The notes: generated by a model from the sequence alone, not told the origin. 64,000 nt of DNA from Anoplolepis gracilipes (GCF_047496725.1 NC_132983.1:7194501-7258500), one strand, 5' to 3'. Positions 52,576-62,947 are shown, numbered from the stretch's first letter. Program-made: numbers and translations.

Positions 52576-53560
52576 TTAACTAACATTGTCAAGTACTAAT
52601 TTAACCCACGGCTTAATCTTGTCGGAGGAGACAATAGTGTTTAACGGTCTCGCCGCAATATTAAACCCTGGAATATCTGTAATTACGTACTTATTATCAC
52701 GTGACACTTTGGCTATTTTATACGGCCCTTTATAATTTGCTTTGAATTTCCGGTTTTCGCCTGGTTTCGCCTGTAAGTCTCGCAACATTATGTATTCTTC
52801 TTTTTTGTACACTGATGGTTTTTTGTGGCGCTTGTTGTAATACATTTTGTTATATTCGCGTTTTTTTCTTGTTGCTTCTCTCGCCACTTTCTGTTGCTCT
52901 CGGTGGGTCTTTATTATGTTGTTTTCGGATTTGCCTAATTCGCGTAAATATTTTGAAAAATCCCGATCTATACACCCGCGTTGATCAAAACCGCGTAAAA
53001 GTGTAGCCGGAGTATTATTTATAGCCGAATGATGAGTGTTATTCAATACGTATTGGATTGTTCCTAGATGACTTTCTCATGATTCTGGGTCAGTTATCAA
53101 CCGCTTACAGGTGTTTTTGACAAGCCTTTTTACCCATTCGACAAGTTCGTTAGCCCACGGGGACGCTACCATGACCTTTCTATGATAAACATTTTGATTA
53201 TTAACAAAGGTTTGAAACTCGCTGGTGAAAGCTGTTCCCCGATCTGATGTTATCTTTTTGGATCTGCCAAACAAGTTAAATATAAAAATAAGATTTTCAA
53301 CAACTTCCTTTGTCGTTGTTGACCTTGATGCGAATAATCAAGTAAATCGGGTGAAAGCATCGATCGCGACAAAAATATGTTTGTTCCCTTTTTTGGACGT
53401 TGGTAACGGCCCGAAATGATCTAGATATAATATTTGCAATAGTTTGGTTGGCAATTCTGCGTCCTGTATTTGACCCTGTTTCTATTGTTCGCCGTATTTG
53501 CCATTAGGCAGCAAATACAATTATCGATATAATCACGAATTCGCTTTCTCATCGAAGGAA
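52576..53560 (-). pseudogene. Gypsy integrase core and C-terminus
   Basis: Core acidic sites are in HIFVAIDAFTRF (first Asp), KITSDRGTAFTSEF (second) and SPWANELVEWVKRL (Glu). The C-terminal part (53,046-52,576) is Lys-rich with NRKFKANYKGPYKIAKVSRD, the GPF/Y-like module. Frames are broken near 53,330 (a stop) and between 53,077 and 53,046. It ends at a stop near 52,576, about 135 bp before the polypurine tract. Confidence 0.85.
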
Positions 53561-53561
53561 A

Positions 53562-54242
53562 CTAATACGATTTATAGATGCTTTGAAACGTCTTTTCTAG
53601 CCCGCAATGAGCAAGTTCGTCATGGTGGATTTGTATTATGTTATTCACCATAGATTCCGGAATAGCAAAACGCGATCTATCTTCCCTTTTTTTGTACATT
53701 AAACCATCGTATAACGTAAATTTTTGGTCATCACCGTCCTCCAATTTCTTGGCTATATCGCTCAATTTTTTGTCCTGTAATTGGCGAAATTCTAATTCGC
53801 GCTCAAGTGGCATCTCGTTCACCACCGCAATATACCGATTTAACGCATTTACATGCGACATTTTGTGCCCTGGACAATACGCAACTTTGAAACGGTAATT
53901 TTGCAACAGTAAGAGCCACCGCGCAATCTTCGGGTTTATGTTCGCTTTATTCATTGTATGAACAAGAGCATTACAATCAGTAATTATCGAAAAATCGATG
54001 CCGTACAAGTAGCTGTGGAATCTCTCCACCGCACGCACAATAGCTAACATTTCTAATTCAGATGAGTGATAATTCTTTTCGGCGTTGTTTGTTAGCTGAC
54101 TAAAGTAGGCTATTGAAGCCCACATTCTTTTGTCCTGTTTTTGCAACAGGATCGCTGCTAGCTCCTGTGAGATTGTGTCTGTGTGAAGCTCCATCTCTGC
54201 CGTCGGATTATATAATCTTAACACCGAATATTCCGTCAACGT
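53562..54242 (-). pseudogene. Gypsy RNase H and integrase zinc domain
   Basis: RNase H shows MELHTDTISQELAAILLQ, NYHSSELEMLAIVRAVERF and SIITDCNALVHTM, with the expected acidic residues. The integrase zinc domain follows with IIQIHHDELAHCGLEKTF. The frame is open for 225 codons but joins RT only through a frame change near 54,242. Confidence 0.88.
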
Positions 54243-55055
54243 TCCCTTTTTTGTACGCCGTTATGCATTCTTTATTAAAATCGAATGTGACTGACTTAGG
54301 TCAGATTATACAATGGTTTCGCGTAGTTTTTTATAAATTTCCGGAAATAACTCGTAAGTCCGAGAAATTTTTGTAACTCGTGTACATTTGCCGGTTGTGA
54401 AAAATTTTGCACGGCTTCTGTGTGCCGTCGGCTGATAATGAATGTAATCCTGTCTGCGGATACAATGTAACCAAGATATTCGATTTTCTTCTTAAGAAAT
54501 TGGCTTTTATTAATATTTAATTCAAACCCGTGTTTTTTAAAATGATTAAAACTTGTTCTATCACTGTTAAATTCTCTTTAACCGTTTTCGTTGCTATCAT
54601 TATATCGTTTATATACACTATGATTTTATTTTCTGTAATTAACGGTTGTAGAATTGCTGCCAATCTTTTTTGGAACTCCGCCAGGGATTCGGAGTATCCG
54701 AACGGTAATCTGATGTCATATTGCCCATCGGGCGTCGCAAACGCGAAATACTTAGTGGATTCCGGATCAACTTTTATCTGGTGGAATCCGTCGCGGAGAT
54801 CCAACAAAGTAAAAACGTTTTTATGCCCTAATTGTACGAGGCAGTCCTCAATTATCAGAAACGGAAATTTCTGTTTCACGACTCGGCTGTTTAGAGGACG
54901 GAGATCCACACAGAGACGCATAACGCCGCTTTTCTTTCTCACTGGTATAATCCGGGCGCAGTAAGAAGACGTACTTGTCTTAACAATTCCCCGTTTTAAG
55001 AGATCATCGATTATCTCCATAATTTGCTGTCGCTCGTCGAATGCGAAACGTTGAG
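54243..55055 (-). pseudogene. Gypsy reverse transcriptase with YIND active site
   Basis: Starts at PPQRFAFDERQQIMEIIDDL-type sequence at the truncation point. It contains VRKKSGVMRLCVDLRPLN, LLDLRDGFHQIKV (motif A) and IIVYINDIMIATK, where the first catalytic Asp of YxDD is Asn. The thumb part (54,516-54,243) reads KKIEYLGYIVSADRI and LQKFLGLTSYFRKFI in another frame. Upstream pol and gag are missing. Confidence 0.88.
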
Positions 55056-55372
55056 GGGGGATCCCGTTTGGACATGGAACGATTGGACACCAAACGATTG
55101 GACACGTTCAGGTTGGATACCGCACGATTGGACACCAAACGATTGGACACGTTCAGGTTGGATACCGCACGATTGGACACCGCACGATTGAACACACACT
55201 TTGCACGATTGGACACTGCACGATTGGATACCGCACAATTGGACATTGAACAATTAGACACTGAACGATTGGACACTGAACGATTGGACACCGCACAATT
55301 GGACACACACTTTGCACGATTGGACACTGCACGATTGGACACTGAATGATTGGACGCTGAATCACAGTATAA
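55056..55372. repeat. 15-bp minisatellite (CGATTGGACACCGCA-type)
   Basis: About 20 units of 15 bp (core CGATTGGACAC plus 4 variable bases), in places arranged as 45-bp higher-order units. It abuts the truncated gypsy RT. Because the unit is a multiple of three, it gives long open frames (RLDTA/K/F/E) in several frames that are not genes. Confidence 0.9.
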
Positions 55373-55796
55373 GTAAGAACAGTAGATACACTCTTTCAAA
55401 AAGCTGGTAAATAACTATGGCGATTTGCACAACTAATAATATGGCGACTGTCGTCTGCTAGCAGCATGTCTATGGCAAGCAGTACTGATATAACCAGTAG
55501 ATATATAAAAAGAGTTCTAATACAGGGATCTGAGGGGGGTGAGGTAAGCGGGGAACTGATTACCTCACCCCCCGGTACTGATATGTCCGGGAGGGGATCA
55601 AATGTCCTCCCAGATTGAGGGGGAAGGGGGTACCAAAAACTCTCCTGATTGAGGGAGGGGGGCATACATATGGTTCCGCACGTGGAGGGAGTGTCCTCTC
55701 CGACTGACTGCGGAAGTCTGATGGTGAGAGAGAGGAATGTCAACTGTTATAGATAAAATAATCACCCCACTATTTATCCATAATGTATATTTGCAA
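55373..55796. other. Unassigned GC-richer stretch with a strong hairpin
   Basis: No gene recognised. GGGGTGAGGTAA (55,536-55,547) and TTACCTCACCCC (55,559-55,570) form a 12-bp perfect stem. GATTGAGGGGGAAGGGGGTA-type blocks repeat nearby (55,614-55,660). The right side is AT-rich up to the Polinton 2 repeats. Confidence 0.5.
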
Positions 55797-55812
55797 TAAA
55801 TAATTACATTTG

Positions 55813-56075
55813 CAACGCGGTAGAGGAAGACGTTCGCAACGCAGTAGAGGGAGACGGTGCGATAGACGTTCGCAACGTGGTAGAAGGAGAAGGTGCTATA
55901 GGCGTTCACAACGCAGTAGAAGGAGAAGGTGCTATAGGCGTTCGCAACGCGGTAGAGGGAGAAGGTGCTATAAGCGTTCGCAACGCGGTAGAGGGAGAAG
56001 GTGCTATAGGTGTTCGCAACGTAGTAGAGGAAGACGGTGCTATAGGCATTCTATATAGCGTAGGACAAGGAGTGT
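55813..56075. repeat. 36-bp minisatellite from the Polinton TIR
   Basis: Seven or so units of CGTTCGCAACGCGGTAGAGGGAGAAGGTGCTATAGG with small changes. Polinton 1 TIRs hold a single related unit (GCGTTCGCAACGCGGTAGACGG at about 33,320), so the array arose by amplification of TIR sequence. Confidence 0.85.
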
Positions 56076-56562
56076 ATGACGTGGTGTGAGAAGGAAAACG
56101 TTGTATGTGTATGACAAGGAGTGCATGATGATAGAAAAAGGAGACATGATGGTAGGAAAAGGAGAGCATGATAGTAGGAATAGGAGATATGGGTGCGAGA
56201 GAAAGAATAGAGAGAAAGGAGGATAGCGAGAAGGAGAGCGTGTTATGGGATGCGAGAGAAAGAATAGAGAGGAAGGAGGATAGCGGAGGCTAAAGCGTAC
56301 GCGAGAAAAAGATAATTTTTGTATTTAAGTTTTTTATAATGTTAAATGTTATCTTATTATCTAATTATATCTAATACATAGGAAGAAGGATGGAATAGAT
56401 GATGAAGGTGGAAATAAGTAATATATATAAGTTTAATATAAATTTTTATTTAAAAAGTGTGTATGTGTATACATAAAAAGTGTGTGTGTGTGTGTGATTT
56501 AAAATTAAAAATTTAAAAACATATAAATTTAAAAATATAAAAGATATAAAAATTTAAAAAAA

Positions 56563-57145
56563 CTAAAAGTCTGTAGGGGCGAGGTGCCAGGGGAACTCGT
56601 CATAGCTGCGTCTGTAACAGAAATGAACATTTTTATTAGTACTTTAAAAATATTTAAAATTTGCGCATACTTACACTACGAGGGGCTCCTCTCCGAATAA
56701 CCTGCGGAGGCCGAATATATCCACGTACGCACACGGAAAGTACGCGTCGTAATTACGGCTTCTGGGATTCTCACACCACAAATCGTCACACTCGGCGCGC
56801 GCTCTCTCTCTCTCCCGCACCAAGCGTTTCCTCTTTTTGTGCGCGATGTTAATATATCCAGGGATCGGATACTTATTTATCCAGAAAATCTATGAAAAAT
56901 TAATAAATATAAATATATTATAAATATATTATAAATAAAAAAGCGTATAAAATAATAATAATAATAAAACTACTCACATCTCCGAATAAAACGTTCATCA
57001 GCGCCTGGAACAGGGCGCGGGCCAAATCTTGCGCTCGCCGAAGTAATCGGCGGCGAGTGTACCGGCGAGCAATCCTTTTAGGAACACGATGGTTGCGAAA
57101 ACCCGTCTCGAACATCGCCTGCATAAACGCGACTATTTGCGACAT
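56563..57145 (-). CDS. TIR gene, intact three-exon copy, 143 aa
   Basis: Exons 57,145-56,978; 56,889-56,675; 56,611-56,563. All junctions are GT-AG and phases fit, giving 143 codons plus TAG. Exon 1 starts MSQIVAFMQAMFETGFRNHR and is Arg-rich with a helical ALFQALMNVLFG end. Exon 2 has YPIPGYINIAHKKRKR, DDLWCENPRSRN and VDIFGLRRLFGEEPLV. Exon 3 ends EFPWHLAPTDF. Homologues lie in both TIRs of Polinton 1 (34,650 and 49,073), with exon 1 the same length in two copies. I recognise no known domain. The basic N-terminus and terminal location make DNA-end binding a possible role, but this is a guess. Confidence 0.8.
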
Positions 57146-57344
57146 TTTTTGTTTTTTTAAAAATACGCTTCCTGCACTACAGTCAGACACGTTATACCAG
57201 CTCTAATAGAGTTAGACAACGTCTCGAGAAAGAAAAGTAGGGGATGTATAGCAGCATCTAGGCTTAAATTACGCAGCGAAGTCGATAGACAAAAGATCCT
57301 TTGAGCCTTTTTCAGTTTTTTTCAACACATGTGTATTAAATGAG

Positions 57345-57608
57345 TTATGTACAAGTCGCTTTCTTTTTTCTTCTAAAAAGTCTATCCTTCTTTCTCTTTT
57401 TATCTGTAGCAGCCTCTTTTCGAAGATACTTTATTTCCGCAACAACAGGATCTTCAAATTGCATAAGTTCTATATCGGTATTTTCATTGACCACATCACA
57501 TAAAAAATCTATATCGTCACGGATCTCGAAAAACAGTTTTAACGATCTTGTATAAGTCTTTGGTAAACCAATTTCACGATTTTGTAAAAATTGCACTACA
57601 GAATTCAT
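57345..57608 (-). CDS. Conserved 87-aa Polinton protein, copy 2
   Basis: Starts MNSVVQFLQNREIGLPKTYT, close to the copy at 35,352-35,068 (LKLFFEIRDDIDFLCDVV shared nearly whole). After residue 58 the frame differs, with an inserted codon pair and a shift in the Lys-rich tail, so this copy may end early. Function unknown. Confidence 0.65.
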   Translation of the reverse strand: MNSVVQFLQNREIGLPKTYTRSLKLFFEIRDDIDFLCDVVNENTDIELMQFEDPVVAEIKYLRKEAATDKKRKKDRLFRRKKKATCT

Positions 57609-57764
57609 GGCACTACCGAAGGCGTTGTAGTTTATGCGATACTAAACTATTCAAAAGTTATAGCACCGTGTGTGCGGTTGTCGTATGATGAAATCGATTC
57701 AAATATTCGGTTACAAATGTATACGACAAAGCGAGAGATAATATTTTGGCTAAATGATAACATA

Positions 57765-57850
57765 AACAGAACGTCGACAGTACGGATGTTTGCGCTAAAG
57801 AATAACGCGTCGACAGTACGAATGTTTGCGCTAAAAAATAACGTTTCGCA
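57765..57850. repeat. 31-bp tandem duplication
   Basis: CGTCGACAGTACGGATGTTTGCGCTAAAGAATAACG is followed at once by a near copy with two changes. It lies between the 87-aa gene and the PolB-derived fragment. Confidence 0.8.
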
Positions 57851-57915
57851 TAGTGGATGGGCATTATCATGTATATTTGACTATAAATATAAATAATAAA
57901 TATAATCAGGCATTC
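57850..57915 (+). pseudogene. Fragment of PolB N-terminal region
   Basis: AGTGGATGGGCATTATC and TTTGACTATAAATATAAAT match 38,535-38,590 of Polinton 1 PolB closely, with small deletions. It lies in the right-hand end of Polinton 2, far from where PolB should be. That implies the terminal module was copied from the left end, which includes this PolB start. Confidence 0.65.
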
Positions 57916-58145
57916 TATAGTACGATGTGGTGTAAGAATGAAGGTGCTGTATGTGTAGGACAAGGAGTGCATGATGATAAGAAAAGGAGAGCATGATGGT
58001 AGGAAAAGGAGATATGGGTGCGAGAGAAAGAATAGAGAGGAAGGACAGCGCGCATGGTGAGAAAAGGACAGCGCTATAGGTGTAGGACAAGGAGAGTATG
58101 ATGTGTAAGGAAAGGAGAGAGCATGATGGTAAGGAAAGAAGGTGA
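57916..58145. repeat. TIR-derived minisatellite (GTAGGACAAGGAG...GCATGATG)
   Basis: Repeats of GTAGGACAAGGAGTGCATGATG and GGAAAAGGAGA-type words, as in the TIR at about 33,390-33,430 and in the arrays at 56,060-56,200 and 61,140-61,330. Confidence 0.75.
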
Positions 58146-58243
58146 CAGTAAAAGAAATATAAATGTATAAAAATTCCAAATTTATTTAAAATTAAAAAAA
58201 ATATAATTACAGAATATAGAAAATAATACTTGAAGTATAGTTT

Positions 58244-58770
58244 TTAATGTAAATATGGGTTGATTGAACCTTTATGATGATGATTCGACCACCAATTGAA
58301 TATTTTAAATACATTTTGTAAAGCGCAATTTCGTACATGTCTATCGCAACGCAGAGTAGCATCTAATTTATCTAAAGCAGGAACGTCATCATAGTCGTTA
58401 TCCAATGTCTCGATAATAAGACCGCATCGTCTTCCAGTAAATTTGCCAACCATTCTCGTTTTTCATGTCCTTTGACATACACTCGAGAAGATGCATCTTT
58501 CAACGTCACAGCCTCAGTGATTAAACGTTTAGCCATGTAGTATGGAACGTTTCCATCTTCCCATTGGAGATTGTGATGTTTTCCAACCAACCATGCAACT
58601 TGAGATCTCTCAGACCTCGTGAGCAAACAGAATGGTGTAAGACTCATAAAAAATATAATGAGACAGTACAGATCCTTGAGTCAGAATCGCAATTTCTTTC
58701 ACGATAAATTTTTTATCGATAATAAATCCTTAAAGATCCACAAACGTTGGCACAACCACAATAAAAAGAT
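58244..58770 (-). pseudogene. 172-aa family protein, copy 2, broken
   Basis: Homologue of 47,746-48,264. It begins near 58,770 (PTFVDL then a stop where the other copy has Gln), continues KKFIVKEIAILTQGSVLSHY, LVGKHHNLQWEDGNVPYYMA and VKGHEKREWLANLLEDD. It shifts frame near 58,420 and ends NWWSNHHHKGSINPY. The downstream neighbour is the major capsid gene. Confidence 0.8.
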
Positions 58771-58879
58771 ATTAGTGAGAACTACGATGACGAACGATTG
58801 ACGTTAATCATCGAGTATCGCAAGTTTTTATGTTATATGATCCGGTATGTGATTCTCCAATTTCGTTTACAGAAGATTT

Positions 58880-60102
58880 GAACGTTGGTTGATAAGACGA
58901 GCGTTCCTGCTCGTGCTGATTCATGTAATTTTACGTACTACGTTCGTTAGAGGATTATATTCGACAACGCGATCATGCAAAATGAGACAATAAGCGGTAG
59001 TGTTTGCCAGCACATTTTCCTTACAATCAAATTCTATTCTACGGTAGCATTTTTCACCGATTCGTTTTGTCGAGAACAATCGATGATTACAAATGGACCG
59101 TAAAGTAGAAAGTGAGAAGGTGAGGCTCGGTTCGAAGTACTTGTATCCGTAATAATTTTTGCAGAAACGCGTATGTATCGTATAGAATCGACCATTTGTT
59201 TTTATCGAAATCCAGATTTATGTCGTCGTACGGATAACATTCCGAGTTCAGATAAAGTTTCACGTTTGTTAATTTGCAGTCGTCGAATTTACTCATATCC
59301 TCGTGCATAACATTCTTCCGACCTGTCTGCAGAGCAAAGATAACGTATCGTAGTTTCTCCAGCTGAGTCACGGTCTTAATGGCCCACGAATGCTTGGTTG
59401 TACGCTGCAACAGCGGAAACTCGTATAGATCCCACGAGCGAAAACCCATGCTGAGGTAGCGTCCGCTTTTTAGAGCGCGCATAGACAGCTTCTTAATTTC
59501 ACTCAACAGCACATGTGGCATTTGCCATTGTATCTTGAATATGTTGATCACAGCCTCTACCGCCGAAACTCCAACCAGACAATTGTTGTCATTGCGCGAT
59601 CGTATTAAGATCAACTCATGACGAGAGTTAATTACTATGCGTCTGTAATCCTCGCAAAATCGCAATAACATGTAGAGCGGTACGCAAAATTAAAGTGTCC
59701 ATTCACAGTAGTTGGATCACTCCAGCCAGCATTTCTCATAATCACGCTTCTATCGGATGATATTGTTACATAGTTTTTGAGCATACTTGTTATTCCCACG
59801 TTTCTGTTGCGATCAATCTCCACGCTATTGAGTTCGTATCGAATCTCGTCGAACATGAATGCTACGCAATTATTTTGCAGTACCACATTAGATCCGTCAG
59901 TTGGATTGTTTATCTTCAATTCTCCCTCGATGTATAAGAAACTCTCGTACGGCAATGTATACAGATCCTGTTGTATAGGTATTCTTATCTCGTCACTGTG
60001 TCCGAACGTTGTGTTGGCGAATGGGTTGTATACGTGAGTCTCAATCTTGACGATGCGATCGTCAAAGATCGGTTCGTCCGCGATGTTGAGAATGTCAGTC
60101 AT
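58880..60102 (-). pseudogene. Major capsid protein (double jelly-roll type), frameshifted
   Basis: N-terminal part (60,102-59,700): MTDILNIADEPIFDDRIVKI, AFMFDEIRYELNSVEIDRNR, YVTISSDRSVIMRNAGW. Then a frame change at the YFNF-type junction near 59,680 into LLRFCEDYRRIVINSRHELI, LSMGFRSWDLYEFPLLQRTT and NLDFDKNKWSILYDTYAF. A further change near 59,110 leads to the CLILHDRVVEYNP end. Polinton 1 kept only the second half. It forms the hexon-like capsid shell. Confidence 0.8.
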
Positions 60103-60279
60103 CGTTCAAATGTTTCGCACCGCGAATCACAAAGATTGTAAAAACGCAACGTTTGATGCGTTCAATTTCTTTTTCTTAGTGCAAGATGATTGCGTATTAG
60201 CAAATCTCGATGTTGTTATTGTCGCGGGCGTCGTAAAAATTGTGTTGTCTCTCACGTCTTTCAACACGAGCATCACACG

Positions 60280-61036
60280 CTAATTTTGCCGCCGTCGTAC
60301 ATGCACTCTAATGGTGATCTCTTCTCCTCGAAAATCGAGTAATCGTCCTTTCTGATCGACAATGCGTAACGTTAAATCAGTAATGCTCCGTACGATGATC
60401 GGTAGGTAAATGATGTGCGCCGGTGTTTTCGATATCTTATATCCTGGTAATACCCTCGGTGAAAATTCATGTATCGTATGAACGAGTTTACCGTTGTTGT
60501 ACACACCCGCGGTGACATTACATTCGACGCGGATAATGTTCACGTTGATAGTGTTAATCGGTATGTCCGACTCATATCATTTTCGCGGCTGCAGTATACG
60601 GTTCGAGAATCCTAGCAGTGATCCAATGTTGTTAGGCTTGCTAAAATTTATTCTGTAGGCGCATTTGATCTCGCTCTGCATCGTATTGTAATTAGCGCGG
60701 AGCACTATCGGCCATTCTCCATTCTCAAAGTCATCGTCGTCAGTTTGTTTTTTATCACCATCACGAACTGTGTGTTGCGAACGTTTTCGTGAAATTGTTT
60801 TTTTTCAAAAATTCATGTATCGCTTGTAGCTCGTATGATCTCTCGGGAATCGTAATTTCCGCATCGTCTTTGCCAAAGTAAAATTTATTATTCGAGAAAT
60901 TCACGTTCGATATCGTGTGATAACTCTCAAAATCCACTAGACCGAGCTCGTATTCACCATCGCTTAACTCTACGGTGGGCGAGTAATTTGCCGCGAGAAC
61001 GCTGCTGTTCCTAGTCAGCGTGAATGTCATAGACAT
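60280..61036 (-). pseudogene. Minor capsid (penton-like) protein, nearly full length
   Basis: Starts MSMTFTLTRNSS; contains EYELGLVDFESYHTISNVNF. After a frameshift near 60,770 it reads RANYNTMQSEIKCAYRINFS, NNIGSLLGFSNRILQPR, a stop, then VNIIRVECNVTAGVYNNGKL and LDFRGEEITIRVHVRRRQN at the end. It supplies the C-terminal third missing from Polinton 1. The family is the presumed vertex capsomer. Confidence 0.8.
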
Positions 61037-61084
61037 GTTGACCAAACTGTTTAACGAATACTAAATTAAATAGCGCAATGTATG

Positions 61085-61645
61085 TCTTTAAATTCGCGTG
61101 CATCGACCGCTCGGAGAAACTGCAAGCACAATAGACCGTAGGACAAGGAGAGTACGATGTGGTGTAAGAAGGAAGGCGCTATAGGCGTAGGACAAGGAGA
61201 GCATGATGGTGGGAAAAGGGCAGCGCTATAGGCGTAGGACAAGGAGAGCATGATGGTGGGAAAAGGGCAGCGCTATAAGCGTAGGGCAAGGAGAGTATGA
61301 TGTAAGAAAAGGAGAGAGTAAAGGAGAAGGCTGCAGTAAAAGAAATATAAACTTAACTTATTAAGATATTAAAAGTATTCTTGACACATTTCCAATATAA
61401 TAGCTCAGATTAACTACGCATTTCGATTAAAAAATATATATAAATGTAACTTATTATTATTATTATTATATAATATATAGGAAGAAGGATAGGATTTTGT
61501 AAAGAAGATACATAGCGATATATATGTTTAATATATATAATTTTTATTCAAAAATGTGTTTTCATACATATAATGTGTATGTGTTAAAATTTAAATTCGC
61601 GTGCATCGACCGTTCGGAGAAATTGCAAGCACAATTGTCCGTAGA
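61085..61645. repeat. 53-bp duplication flanking a TIR-like minisatellite insert
   Basis: AAATTCGCGTGCATCGACCG...GCAAGCACAAT occurs at 61,085-61,128 and again at 61,590-61,634. It is the 3' end of the protease gene (LCLQFLRxVDAREFK). Between the copies lie repeats of GCGTAGGACAAGGAGAGCATGATGGTGGGAAAAGG and an AT-rich stretch that resemble the Polinton ends. Confidence 0.8.
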
Positions 61646-61958
61646 TGCTTTAATTATAAGTTTGATAGGATGTATGATTATAATCTATTTTTGCCACATT
61701 TAAATATCGTATCAATTCATTCGGCGGACGAAGATTGCCAAAACTGTCAAAATATATAGCGCGATTCCCTCTCTTTGCATACGCTACCCAGTGAGTACCC
61801 GAGCCTTTAGCGTTATCCAAATTTATGATGCCGCTTTCGTTTCGATATATACCGTCGATCGGCAATGAGTCACGCATAAAAACACCTCTAAAATACGGAA
61901 TGCGCATACGTTTTGCTAGTTGCAGCAGTTGTATGTTGGTAGTTGCACACTCTGGCAT
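61600..61958 (-). pseudogene. Adenain-like protease, copy 2, catalytic Cys lost
   Basis: Starts MPECATTNIQLLQLAKRMRI; His motif GSGTHWVAYAKRG and acidic motif IYFDSFGNLRPP are present. TAA then replaces the Gln codon before the active site, and the SICG of copy 1 reads SIYG, so the nucleophile is Tyr. The C-terminal LCLQFLRTVDAREFK follows the stop. Confidence 0.88.
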
Positions 61959-61959
61959 T

Positions 61960-62601
61960 TTTAGTGTCTCTTTGACGTTTTTTTTTCTTCTTCCTTCTCA
62001 TTGAGACTCCTCGTCCGTATTTGTATGGCGCGAAATACAATCCGCGACCTTCCATGGCGCGATTGTGACGTAGCATTTCTTGAAATTGACATTGCGTAGC
62101 TTTTCCATCGTTTACCATCTTTGCTACACCAGCCGCTCCACCAATCAGAGATCCGAGAGCACCCAACACTGGTAGAATCGGTAATACGCCCTCGCGTTTC
62201 GCTACCGGAAGTATTCGTTTTTTCGTAATCTTTTTCTTCGTCGACGACTTTTTCATCCCCATACCCATTTTCGTCTTTGCTTTCATGGCCGTCCAAACGG
62301 CCGTGGCGGCTGCTCTTTCACCAAAATTCGAATCTTTCGCGGTAATACGTTCTCGCGCCCTCGCAGCTAGTATACTATCCGCTACGTGTCGTTCGCCAAG
62401 ATCGTTGCTTCGCGAGTAAGCTAAATCGTGTTCACGACACGCGACGTCCAATGGGTTGATGCCTCGATCGCCTCTAGCCAATCGTTCTTGTAAACGAGTT
62501 CCCGGTCCGCAAAACTGATATCCAGGAATATGTAATTCGATAGGGAGTGCGTTTATCGCGCGATTCAACAAACCACAGCCTCTTACGGTTTTCGCTGACA
62601 T
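61960..62601 (-). CDS. PLA2-domain virion protein, copy 2
   Basis: ATG at 62,601 begins MSAKTVRGCGLLN. It has the calcium loop IPGYQFCGPGTRLQ, the catalytic site LDVACREHDLAYSRS, Lys-rich KKSSTKKKITKKR, a Gly/Ala helix GALGSLIGGAAGVAKM and MLRHNRAMEGRGLYFAPYKY. It is open to the poly-Lys junction near 61,985, where a one-base change carries the frame past the usual end. This is the better copy of the pair and shows the Gly-Pro-Gly loop that copy 1 lost (GPR). Confidence 0.85.
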
Positions 62602-62847
62602 TCGTAACAATCTTTTATCATCGGCGTTGGACCGTCAATGTGCGTTCGTTGCCACGGTCGATTGTAATGTTCGAAACAGCGACGATAGGTCTGAACCTCC
62701 GAATCCGCCTTTATGTATTCCGGAAGTTTGTCCCACAGACGTTCCACGTAACGACCAAACTGTTTCAATAAAATAATCTTTGGTATATTGCAACTGTTCT
62801 GAGGTAAGGTTGAGAATATCACAGTCATCCGACAGTGAAAGAAACAT
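62583..62847 (-). pseudogene. 88-aa Polinton protein, copy 2, frameshifted
   Basis: Starts MFLSLSDDCDILNLTSEQLQ, shifts frame near 62,780, then reads GRYVERLWDKLPEYIKADSE and DCYECQRKP. It overlaps the start of the PLA2 gene as in Polinton 1. Confidence 0.75.
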
Positions 62848-62947
62848 GTTTGATACTGAGCGGTTTCGATTTGATGCGCATCTATAAATAGGCTTTTCTC
62901 CCCCTCCTCCTCCTCAGAAAGTATTGTTAAGTCTGATTAGACAAGTC

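Noticed and set aside
55041..55399. RLDT-type repeat protein, or a CRISPR-like array
   Set aside because: The unit is a 15-bp head-to-tail minisatellite without spacers; frames stay open only because the period is divisible by three.
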